A stretch of DNA of 64,000 nucleotides from Acidobacteriota bacterium (GTDB lineage: Bacteria > Acidobacteriota > Terriglobia > Acidiferrales > UBA7541). Position 1 is the stretch's first letter; the number at the start of each line of letters is the position of its first letter. Below are positions 50,749 through 58,020 of this stretch, in pieces. The notes beneath the pieces were generated by a model, which was not told where the DNA came from, searched no databases, and saw nothing but the letters and a program-made list of their open reading frames with translations. A program made the translations under genes and the position numbers. The stretch lies in the NCBI GenBank assembly GCA_013289855.1, contig JABCZD010000015.1, forward strand, positions 1 to 64,000, in the 5' to 3' direction.

Positions 50749-51114
50749 ATGAAGGCGACCAAGCGAGCAAGCGGTACGACAACGACGGAGTCGTTCACGG
50801 ACGCCAGAGTCGTATTGGTGACCGTCCCATCGCTGACTGAGGGACGCAAGATCGCCAAAAGCGTGGTCAAGAAAAGGCTTGCGGCGTGTGTCAACATTCT
50901 GCATTCGCCGGTGAGTTCCGTCTACCGCTGGAAGGAAAAGGTTGAAGTCGCGCACGAATATCTTTTACTTATCAAAACGACCGGCGCTGCATATGCCGCT
51001 CTGCAAAACGAAATCGCGCGAATGCACAGCTACGACGTACCAGAAATTGTGGCGCTGCCGATGGCAACAGGATTAGCAGAGTATTTGGCTTGGTTGCGCG
51101 CATCGGTGGCTTGA
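50749..51114 (+). CDS. cutA: CutA-like divalent-cation tolerance protein
   Basis: 121 residues: RVVLVTVPSLTEGRKIAKSVVKKRLAACVNI, SSVYRWKEKVEVAHEYLLLIKT and MHSYDVPEIVALPMA. CutA forms trimers with a PII-like fold; role in metal tolerance is uncertain. The N-terminal extension of 18 residues is longer than usual, and a second start within it (around residue 20) is possible. RBS GGAGG before 50749. Divergent from the phosphohexomutase operon. Confidence 0.93.
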   Translation: MKATKRASGTTTTESFTDARVVLVTVPSLTEGRKIAKSVVKKRLAACVNILHSPVSSVYRWKEKVEVAHEYLLLIKTTGAAYAALQNEIARMHSYDVPEIVALPMATGLAEYLAWLRASVA

Positions 51115-51127
51115 GCGGCCGTTGTAG

Positions 51128-51147
51128 GGGCACAGCATGCTGTGCCC
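51128..51147. repeat. GGGCAC-palindrome (intergenic repeat)
   Basis: GGGCACAGCATGCTGTGCCC, a perfect 20-bp palindrome preceded by GTAG, matches the element at 30712-30731 at 18 of 20 positions. It lies between the convergent cutA and cystathionine-type genes. Confidence 0.75.
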
Positions 51148-51195
51148 GCTCTTGCCGGAGCGTCAGACTATTTCGCGATTTGTGTTCGGCGTCCG

Positions 51196-52335
51196 TCAGA
51201 CGTACAGCAGCGCCTGGTCAAGATCAGCGTTGATGTCTTCGACGTCCTCGATGCCGACCGAGAGACGCACCAAGCCGTCGGTGATGCCAATGCGCTCACG
51301 CACTTCAGGCGGCATGGAGGCATGCGTCATCTGAGCGGGCAGGGAGATCAGCGTTTCCACGCCGCCAAGGCTTTCCGCCAACGAGCACAGCTTCACTTGA
51401 TTCAGGAAGCGGCGGGCCGCGTCCAGCGAACCCAACTCGAAGGAAATCATCGCGCCGGGTCCACGCTGCTGACGCCGCGCAACGTCGTGTTGCGGATGCG
51501 AAGGCAGCCCCGGGTAGTAGACCTTGCGGACCTTCGGGTGAGCGTCCAGGTGGCGCGCCACCGCAATGCCGTTGGCGTTGTGTTGCAGCATGCGCACCGC
51601 CAACGTTTTGATCCCGCGCGAAATCAGAAAACAATCCATCGGCGCCAACCCGCTGCCGGCGGAGCGCTGAATAAAATAAATTTTTTCCGCATCTTCGGGG
51701 CGCGTCAGCACTACGGCGCCGCCGGTGGCGTCGCTGTGGCCGTTCAGATACTTGGTCATGGAATGGACCACGATGTTGGCACCGAGCTCGATGGGCCGCT
51801 GCAGATAGGGACTGAGAAACGTATTATCGACCACCAAAGTGATGTTCCGGCTGCCGGCCACCTTCGCAACCGCAGCGATGTCCGTAACCTTCATGGTCGG
51901 ATTTGTGGGCGTCTCGATGTACAACATTTTCGTATTGGGACGGAAAGACGCATGCACCATATCGGGCACGGAGGTATCTACAAAGCTGAACTCCAGACCA
52001 AAATGCACGAGTAATTGTGTCGACAGGCGGAATACGCCGCCGTAGACCGCTTCCGAAAGCACCACGTGGTCGCCGGGACGCAGCATGCGAAACACGGCAT
52101 CAATGCCCGCCATTCCCGAAGTGAACACGTACGCGCTGTGGCCGCCTTCCAGTTTCGCCAGCGTGCGCTCCAGTGCTTTGCGGTTGGGATGATTGCTCCG
52201 CGCGTAGTCGTAGCCTTTGTGTTTGCCGAGTTCCTCGTAGACGTACGTGGAAGTCTGATAGATCGGCGCCACGATGGACCCGGTGCTGGGATCCGGTTCC
52301 TGGCCGACATGAATCGCGTTGGTGGCAAAACCCAT
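51196..52335 (-). CDS. metB: Cystathionine gamma-synthase/lyase-type PLP enzyme
   Basis: 379 residues, Cys/Met metabolism PLP family: YQTSTYVYEELG, SGMAGIDAVFRML, IETPTNPTMKVTDIAAVA, and VVHSMTKYLNGHSDATGG with the PLP lysine K195. It joins O-acyl-homoserine and cysteine to cystathionine or cleaves cystathionine; the sequence alone does not separate synthase from lyase. AAGGAG precedes the start. The 296 bases upstream (52336-52631) contain no SAM-type riboswitch I can recognise. Confidence 0.9.
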   Translation of the reverse strand: MGFATNAIHVGQEPDPSTGSIVAPIYQTSTYVYEELGKHKGYDYARSNHPNRKALERTLAKLEGGHSAYVFTSGMAGIDAVFRMLRPGDHVVLSEAVYGGVFRLSTQLLVHFGLEFSFVDTSVPDMVHASFRPNTKMLYIETPTNPTMKVTDIAAVAKVAGSRNITLVVDNTFLSPYLQRPIELGANIVVHSMTKYLNGHSDATGGAVVLTRPEDAEKIYFIQRSAGSGLAPMDCFLISRGIKTLAVRMLQHNANGIAVARHLDAHPKVRKVYYPGLPSHPQHDVARRQQRGPGAMISFELGSLDAARRFLNQVKLCSLAESLGGVETLISLPAQMTHASMPPEVRERIGITDGLVRLSVGIEDVEDINADLDQALLYV

Positions 52336-52631
52336 TGATATTCTCCTTCGTTTCCTGCGGGGCAGCGCACAAGCGTCCCCGATGACAGATGCTGCGAGTT
52401 CGTTCCCCGCCCTGCGTGTCGAGAGGATTCTAAAACGCTACAGGATGGCGCGGTGGCCGGTCAAATTGTCCGGTTGCATCGCTTCTCCGGTTACGTTGCG
52501 GGCGATGCGGGCCGTACCCGAACTTCGTCCGTGTCCAAGCAGCGTCCGCTAATGGCGCGGCATCGAACAGGAATGCGACGGCACTTGACCCCACACCGCA
52601 GTCGCATACAGGATAGAGGCTAGCTTATCCA

Positions 52632-53066
52632 ATGAAGATTCGTCCAAGAATATCCTTCGGCGTAGTTCTATGGCTGGCGGCAGCCAATGCCTGTTTGCTG
52701 GCTACGGCGGCACGGCCGGCATGGGCGCAAAACCCGCCCACCGCTCCGAAAGCGGACGCCGCGCCAACGTCGGCCAACACGCGCATCAAGATTACGGTAA
52801 CGGGCGGTGACAATAATGCGGCGGTTGAGAACGCCAGCGTGTACGTGAAGTACGTCGAAGAGCACAAAATTGCTAAAGACAAAAAACTGGAATTAAACGT
52901 CAAGACCAGTCGCGAGGGCGTGGCGCACGTACCCAACGCGCCGGCCGGGCGAGTATTGATTCAAGTTGTGGCGGACGGATGGAAAACCTACGGGCGCTGG
53001 TATGACATCACCGACCCAAATCAGGAGTTCAAGATTCACCTCGAGCGGCCGCCGAAGTGGTACTAG
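52632..53066 (+). CDS. Secreted carboxypeptidase-regulatory-like protein
   Basis: 144 residues: signal peptide (GVVLWLAAANACLLATAARPAWA), linker rich in P/A/T, then a beta domain with IKITVTGGDNNAAVENASVYVKY, VKTSREGVAHVPNAPAGRVLIQVVADGWKTY and FKIHLERPPKWY. This is a small single-domain Cna-B/carboxypeptidase-regulatory-like fold, often an accessory of surface proteins. No catalytic part. Function unknown. Confidence 0.7.
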   Translation: MKIRPRISFGVVLWLAAANACLLATAARPAWAQNPPTAPKADAAPTSANTRIKITVTGGDNNAAVENASVYVKYVEEHKIAKDKKLELNVKTSREGVAHVPNAPAGRVLIQVVADGWKTYGRWYDITDPNQEFKIHLERPPKWY

Positions 53067-53291
53067 CTTTTGTTTGCGGAGCGCGGGAAGTGCGAGAATT
53101 ACTTGTTCTTCCCAGTCCGCGAAGAAAAAATTGCACGCCGGATTTATTTTTTGTAGCCGCCACCACGCCGCGTCGCGGCCACGGGCCGCAAGAATTCTTG
53201 CAGCAAATGTAATTGCACAGAAACGGTGCAAAGCGGTAGAGAGCATTGAAGAGTGGCGAGTTACGAGCAGCGCAAGTTCGATTTCCACATG

Positions 53292-53315
53292 GTTTTCAAC
53301 ACTTGTGTTGAAAAC
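53292..53315. repeat. 24-bp palindrome in the 53067-53424 gap
   Basis: GTTTTCAACAC-TT-GTGTTGAAAAC is a perfect palindrome with two central bases, preceded by TTTCCACATG. The 358-base gap contains no gene. Such elements can be operator or protein-binding sites; transcription of the next gene (53425) begins about 110 bases downstream. Confidence 0.6.
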
Positions 53316-53424
53316 TTAACCGCAGCGAAATATTTTTTGTGCGTTTCGGCAATCGTCGTGCACAACCGCCGCCGCAACTTTTGCTTCAGCCGCTGCGAAA
53401 TGATAGAGTTACGGAAAGTTTTTC

Positions 53425-54543
53425 ATGAACGAAACATTTGACGGTCCATTTTCCCTGGTGCAGATGTTCATCGGCAGCATTCTCGCTCGCCCGTTGCGCA
53501 GCGCGTTGAGTGTTGTAGCCATCGCCATCCAAGTCATTTTGGTACTGATGATAGTAGGTCTTACTTCAGGAATGCTTTCCGAATGGGGCAAGCGCGCTGA
53601 AGGTGTCGGCGCGGATATCCTGGTGCAGCCGCCCAACGCTTCCATTTTTTTCGCATTCTCCAGCGCCGTAATGCAAGAAAGCGCCGGCGAACAAATTGCC
53701 GCGCTGCCTGGCGTGGACGAAGTCGCGCCCACGGTGATCCTCACCGAGCCCAAGAGCTTGATGCTGATCTACGGCATTGACTATCAGCGCTTTAACGCCT
53801 TGAGCCGCGGCTTTCTGTATCGCGCCGGCCGGCCCTTCGCTGCGCCAGACGAAGCGATTGCCGACGACATCATGGCGCAACAGCGCCACTTGAAAGTGGG
53901 CAGCCAGGTCACGCTCCTGAATCACAACTTTACTATCAGTGGCATCGTGGCACACGGCAAGGGTGCGCGCTTCTTCGTCCCGCTGCGCACGGCGCAAGAG
54001 ATTACTGGCGCCGAGCAACGCGTCTCCATGTTCTACGTGCGCAGCAAAGGGGATACCGAGGGCACGCGCGCGCAAATCCTCAAGTTGATGCCGCAAACAA
54101 GCGTGCGCTCGCTTTCCGAATACGTTTCGCTGATGACTTCCTCCAATCTTCCGCAACTAAAACCCTTCACGCGTACCATGGTGTGGCTGGGCATCGTGAT
54201 CAGCTTTCTGGTGGTGCTGCTGAACATGCACACCATGGTGATGGAACGCACGCGAGAAGTTGGCATACTGAAAGCCCTGGGATTTACGCGCTTTGCGGTT
54301 GTCCGCATGCTGCTCGGCGAGACCATGGTGGTCGCGCTTATCGGCACCATCGTGGGGATTTTGCTGACCTTCGTGACCCAGGCCATTCTAAAGCAAACCA
54401 GTCCCGGTCTCACGGTACTCATTACGCCGAGTTGGGTATTTTCCGCGGTTGGCTTGGCGCTGGCGGGAGCTGCCGCGGGCGCGCTCTATCCCGCACTCCG
54501 CGCCGCCAGCTATGACCCCGTCGTTGCGCTTGCTTATGAATAG
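53425..54543 (+). CDS. FtsX-type ABC transporter permease
   Basis: 372 residues. N-terminal membrane helix in FSLVQMFIGSILARPLRSALSVVAIAIQVILVLM, a MacB-PCD-like periplasmic domain (residues 60-240) and a C-terminal core with three helices starting TMVWLGIVISFLVVLLNMHTMVMERTREVGILKALGFTRFAVVRMLLGE, the FtsX motif. Without an ATPase gene next door it must use a partner from elsewhere. The membrane topology resembles LolC/DevC-like exporters. The stop is embedded in a triple 20-bp repeat. Confidence 0.85.
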   Translation: MNETFDGPFSLVQMFIGSILARPLRSALSVVAIAIQVILVLMIVGLTSGMLSEWGKRAEGVGADILVQPPNASIFFAFSSAVMQESAGEQIAALPGVDEVAPTVILTEPKSLMLIYGIDYQRFNALSRGFLYRAGRPFAAPDEAIADDIMAQQRHLKVGSQVTLLNHNFTISGIVAHGKGARFFVPLRTAQEITGAEQRVSMFYVRSKGDTEGTRAQILKLMPQTSVRSLSEYVSLMTSSNLPQLKPFTRTMVWLGIVISFLVVLLNMHTMVMERTREVGILKALGFTRFAVVRMLLGETMVVALIGTIVGILLTFVTQAILKQTSPGLTVLITPSWVFSAVGLALAGAAAGALYPALRAASYDPVVALAYE

Positions 54544-54582
54544 TTGCGTTGGCTTACGAATAATCGCGCTCGCTTATGAATA
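54523..54582 (+). repeat. Three 20-bp tandem repeats over a stop codon
   Basis: GTTGCGCTTGCTTATGAATA (54523-54542), GTTGCGTTGGCTTACGAATA (54543-54562) and ATCGCGCTCGCTTATGAATA (54563-54582) are consecutive copies. The first contains the last codons ALAYE and the stop codon TAG overlaps the junction of copies one and two. Confidence 0.85.
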
Positions 54583-54733
54583 GCGTGGCATCGCAGACAG
54601 TCACCAAACTAAGTGCTCGCAGGCGCGCGCCAGCGAATAACCCGACAAACCTCATTCGCGAACGGCGCGAAATTCGCTCCGTCCGTTCCTATTCTGTGTT
54701 CAAATGGGCGACGCATTCTTGGGAGACCTGGCG

Positions 54734-55519
54734 ATGGAATTGCCAATGGACAAGCATTACGAGGCGCGCATCCTTGAGCGCCGCGACCTCGCGCATGATT
54801 TGTGGCTGATTCGCGTCGACCCTGGCGGACCCTTTAAATATCTTGCCGGCCAATACGCCACGCTAGGCGTGGAGTACGAGGGCAAGCGCCTCGAGCGCGC
54901 CTATTCCATCGTCTCTTCGCCGTATGAGCCCACTCTCGAATTTTTCGTCGAACTGGTGCCTGAAGGATTGCTAACGCCGCACCTCTACAAATTGCAAGTC
55001 GGCGACACCCTGCTGTGCCGCAAAATCTCCAAAGGTCGCTTCACCCTGGACCTGCGCAGCGGCCGCAAACACCACTTACTTCTTTCCACCGTCACCGGCA
55101 TTGCCCCCTTCGTCAGCTACGTCCGTACGCTCTATCGCGATTGGAAAGAAGGGAACAGCCCCATGCCCGGCGAGCACAGGCTCTATTGCCTGCAGGGCGG
55201 AAGCCGCTCGTGGGAATTTGGCTATCGCGACGAGATGGAAAAGCTTGCTTCCGAGGTTCCGTGGTTCAAATTTGCCACCACAGTGAGCCGTCCGTGGGAA
55301 GATACCGCGTGGACCGGCGAAACCGGGCGAGTCGATGATTTGATTCGCAAATATACCGATGTGTGGAGTCTGCGCCCTGCGGAAACCACTGGCTATCTCT
55401 GCGGACACCCCAGCATGGTCGAAAACGGCCGCGGCATCCTGCAACGCGCCGGATGGAAAAAAGACGCCATGTTCGAAGAAGTGTACTTTCAGCCTGCGAA
55501 AGAAGTCGAAGAGGCCTAG
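54734..55519 (+). CDS. fpr: Ferredoxin-NADP+ reductase-type flavoprotein
   Basis: 261 residues from ATG 54734. FAD domain with RAYSIVSSP (flavin-contact RxYS), NAD(P) domain TGIAPFVSYVRTLYRDW, LYCLQGGSRSWEFGYRDEM and CGHPSMVENGRGIL, ending VYFQP. Typical of bacterial Fpr (EC 1.18.1.2), moving electrons between ferredoxin/flavodoxin and NADP(H). The GGGAG upstream fixes the start; the 54704 ATG is less likely. Transcribed after the permease but by its own promoter. Confidence 0.9.
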   Translation: MELPMDKHYEARILERRDLAHDLWLIRVDPGGPFKYLAGQYATLGVEYEGKRLERAYSIVSSPYEPTLEFFVELVPEGLLTPHLYKLQVGDTLLCRKISKGRFTLDLRSGRKHHLLLSTVTGIAPFVSYVRTLYRDWKEGNSPMPGEHRLYCLQGGSRSWEFGYRDEMEKLASEVPWFKFATTVSRPWEDTAWTGETGRVDDLIRKYTDVWSLRPAETTGYLCGHPSMVENGRGILQRAGWKKDAMFEEVYFQPAKEVEEA

Positions 55520-55538
55520 CGTGAGAGCCCGACTTCAC

Positions 55539-55671
55539 AGACTGCGGAGAAAACACTCCGTTTTGTGGGTCTCTGTTTTGTGGGTCGGAGGTTTAGCTCC
55601 GACTTCAAGTGCTTGGCTACCAATGCGCTTTAGCGCCTGAGGGAATTGCCTTTGCCCCTTTTCCGCAGTCT
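55539..55671. repeat. Inverted AGACTGCGGA repeat around a GTCGGAG hairpin
   Basis: AGACTGCGGA at 55539-55548 recurs inverted as TCCGCAGTCT at 55662-55671. Between them GTCGGAG (55584-55590) and CTCCGAC (55597-55603) form a 7-bp stem and TTTTGTGGGTC is duplicated (55561-55586). The layout resembles dispersed intergenic repeats seen in acidobacterial genomes. Confidence 0.55.
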
Positions 55672-55729
55672 CTTCAGACGGGCCGCAAACGCATCATCAT
55701 AAAAAAAGCTCTAGCCCTGAGAACGACAG

Positions 55730-56167
55730 TTATGCCCCCGACCTTATGTTCGCAATCTCGTCCGTGACATCTTCTATAGTCGCCAGCGGACACACCACGT
55801 GCACCGTTTCCTGCGGATCGGTCACATCAATTCTTATCGCGCCATTTACCGTGCTGATCAGCACATGTTGCTCGCCGTCCTTCACTTCAAGCAAGGTGGA
55901 GTCCGGCAACTTCCCAAGCTCGTGCGCGGCGACGCGCGCCACCGGCATCCATTCCCGCGCGTCGTGCCCCGCCTTCTGCAGATAGCGATCCGGTACGAAT
56001 TGCATCACCATCGGAATGGCTGCGGCCGGCATCCACATGTGCACATGGTCGCCACCTCCGCGATACTCGTCCACGTCCACGCGCATCACACCTTCGCGAA
56101 ACGTGTACGCGCCCGTCAACGCCACCGCACCCACGACTCCCAGGCCAATCTTCGCGAACATGATCAT
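55730..56167 (-). CDS. Small secreted protein, translationally coupled
   Basis: 145 residues from ATG 56167, which overlaps the stop of the upstream gene (ATGA) and has GGAGG before it. One N-terminal hydrophobic segment (MIMFAKIGLGVVGAVALTGAY) is a signal peptide or anchor; then FREGVMRVDVDEYRGGGDHVHMWMPAAAIPMVM with many histidines, VMQFVPDRYLQKAG, and HVLISTVNGAIRIDVTDP as repeated strands. The domain looks like half of the duplicated motif in 56164-56862. Function unknown; histidines may bind metal. Confidence 0.6.
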   Translation of the reverse strand: MIMFAKIGLGVVGAVALTGAYTFREGVMRVDVDEYRGGGDHVHMWMPAAAIPMVMQFVPDRYLQKAGHDAREWMPVARVAAHELGKLPDSTLLEVKDGEQHVLISTVNGAIRIDVTDPQETVHVVCPLATIEDVTDEIANIRSGA

Positions 56168-56862
56168 CGCGTGCCTCCGTCCGGTCCGTTGGTGTTTTTG
56201 GAATCCACCCACACGCGCACGGTATTTTCTTCATCCTTGACGGAAACCAGCTCGGTATCGCCTTGCGTTGAGAGCATCCGCAGTCCCGCCACCAGATCAA
56301 TCTCATCTTTTCCGGCCGAGAACATCGCGTCCACTACCGACAACGGGATTTTTACTTCCACGTGCGAAACATTGGGCTTGCCGGATTCCTTGTTCGCGCT
56401 TTCGTCTTTCTTGTCGTCACCGTCCTTGTTCATGTGGTGGTGGCCGATATGACCAGAGCCGTCCGTAACGTGTACCAGCAGGAATCCGCCTTGTTTGGCC
56501 ACCCGCACGTCTTCTCCATCCTTACCGTTCACGGTCACAAATTCGCCGTCTTTGGAGCTCCGCACCGCGTCCAGCAGCGCGCGAAAATCCACGCCGTTCG
56601 CGTCAAACTTATCGATGGTGACCTTGCCGCCATGCAATTGATTCTTGTTGATAGTCGGCAAAATTTTCTCCGCCAACTCCAGCGGCACATTCACGCATAC
56701 GGTCTCACCTTTGGCATCCGAGCTGATCACTCGCACGTGCAGCCAGCGATCACTGTGGGACGCCGTTTGCGCATATCCAGCCAAGGGCGACACCAGCAGC
56801 GCCGCGGCGAGCACCAGCGAGGTGTGGTTGAATCGGTTAAACAACTTGGGCATTCGTATCAT
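56164..56862 (-). CDS. Secreted protein with duplicated domain
   Basis: 232 residues: signal peptide (LVLAAALLVSPLAGYAQT), then two related units, CVNVPLELAEKILPTINKNQ ... VRVAKQGGFLLVHV and VKIPLSVVDAMFSAGKDEIDLVAGLRML ... VSVKDEENTVRVWV, joined by a His/Asp/Lys-rich linker (GHHHMNKDGDDKKDES). The linker could bind metal ions. Stop overlaps the next start, so both proteins are made together. It lies upstream of 55730-56167 on one transcript. Similar unit in the next gene suggests gene duplication. Family not recognised. Confidence 0.6.
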   Translation of the reverse strand: MIRMPKLFNRFNHTSLVLAAALLVSPLAGYAQTASHSDRWLHVRVISSDAKGETVCVNVPLELAEKILPTINKNQLHGGKVTIDKFDANGVDFRALLDAVRSSKDGEFVTVNGKDGEDVRVAKQGGFLLVHVTDGSGHIGHHHMNKDGDDKKDESANKESGKPNVSHVEVKIPLSVVDAMFSAGKDEIDLVAGLRMLSTQGDTELVSVKDEENTVRVWVDSKNTNGPDGGTR

Positions 56863-57120
56863 GGCGGTTCGTCTCCTTCACCGATCGCCGGCTGGCACCT
56901 CTTCGTTGCCTCTCAGGCATGCCGTGCGATGGCGCCAACGGTTTGTCGGCGTTTGATAGGAATACGAAGGGCCGTTGGAGAAAGTTCCAAACAATCTACT
57001 GAGCTTCGCTTTTTTGGAGTGCGGCGGCTTGACGCCGCTTTCACGCGGCAGGCAGTTGCGCGATTGTAACGCGGTTATGGCAATGCCTTCTGTAATGCCA
57101 TTGGATTGATACCAGAATGC

Positions 57121-57990
57121 TCAGTCGCCTTCAGGAACCGGAATCGTCGTAGCGCTTGGCGGCCCCAGCGTCGCGGCAGGAGCGCTATTTGCGGGCACCC
57201 GAGCCACCGCCGGCGGGATGCGCCCAGTCGCCACCGCCGCGGCATATTGCGAAATCACGCCGTAACACTCGCAGGCGCTGGATTCCAGCTTCGCCCGGTC
57301 AACGATTTTTACCACCCCTCGCGTGTGCTCGATCGCGCCAGCGCGACTCAGCAATCCCTCGGCCAACGTTACGCTGGGCCGGTCCGTGCCCATCATGGTA
57401 GCCAGAAAATCCTGCGTAATCGCCAGAGAGTCCGCCTTAACGCGATCCTGGGCCATCAGCAGCCAGCGCGCCAGCCGTTGCTCCAGACCATGCACGCGAT
57501 TGCACGCTGCAGTTTGCGCCACTTGTAAGCCCAGCGACATGGTGTAGCGCGCCGTATATTTCCGCATCTCCGGCAGGCGCGGCGCCAACTTGCGAAAACG
57601 CGCCACCGATATGCGAAACGCGCTTCCCGAAACTTGCACAATCTCCTGCAGCGGGTGACGCGGAAAGCCCATCATCGCCGGCAGACCCACCATGCCCTCG
57701 CGACCCGTGATCCCGGCTTCCACCGTCCGCCCGTCGTGCATAAACACGACCAGCGAAATCAGTCCACTGTTCGGGAAGTTCAGGAATTTCAGCGGTTGGT
57801 GCGGTTCGTGTAGCACCAGATGATCTGGTGTTTCAAAATAACGCAGGTGCGGCCGCAGAATGCGCCATTCCGCTTCCGTCATGGCACACAGCGCTTCGTT
57901 CAGAACGATTTTCCCATTGCCGGCCTGCCGCACTTTCCGTCGTGCCAGCCGACTGCCGGATGATTTCGCGCGCTTTTTCTTGACAGTCAT
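57121..57990 (-). CDS. Crp/Fnr-family transcriptional regulator
   Basis: 289 residues. A cyclic-nucleotide-binding-like beta roll from about 40 (LRPHLRYFETPDHLVLHEPHQPLKFLNFPNSGLISLV, TVEAGITGREGMVG) and a C-terminal winged helix (HGLEQRLARWLLMAQDRV, LAITQDFLATMMGTDRPSVTLAEGLL) as in Crp/Fnr. Cysteine ligands for an iron-sulphur cluster are not arranged as in Fnr. The N-terminal 30 residues are basic and the last 40 (ending PVPEGD) are proline/alanine-rich. It probably regulates stress or electron-transfer genes; no target is clear. GlgB starts upstream on the same strand with only 30 bases between, so the two may be cotranscribed. Confidence 0.85.
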   Translation of the reverse strand: MTVKKKRAKSSGSRLARRKVRQAGNGKIVLNEALCAMTEAEWRILRPHLRYFETPDHLVLHEPHQPLKFLNFPNSGLISLVVFMHDGRTVEAGITGREGMVGLPAMMGFPRHPLQEIVQVSGSAFRISVARFRKLAPRLPEMRKYTARYTMSLGLQVAQTAACNRVHGLEQRLARWLLMAQDRVKADSLAITQDFLATMMGTDRPSVTLAEGLLSRAGAIEHTRGVVKIVDRAKLESSACECYGVISQYAAAVATGRIPPAVARVPANSAPAATLGPPSATTIPVPEGD

Positions 57991-58020
57991 ATGGCCATTC
58001 GGGGGAAGGAGGTCTTTGCT

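Noticed and set aside
52336..52631. SAM riboswitch upstream of the cystathionine-type gene
   Set aside because: No SAM-I or SAM-II core elements could be found by eye; only a normal ribosome-binding site.
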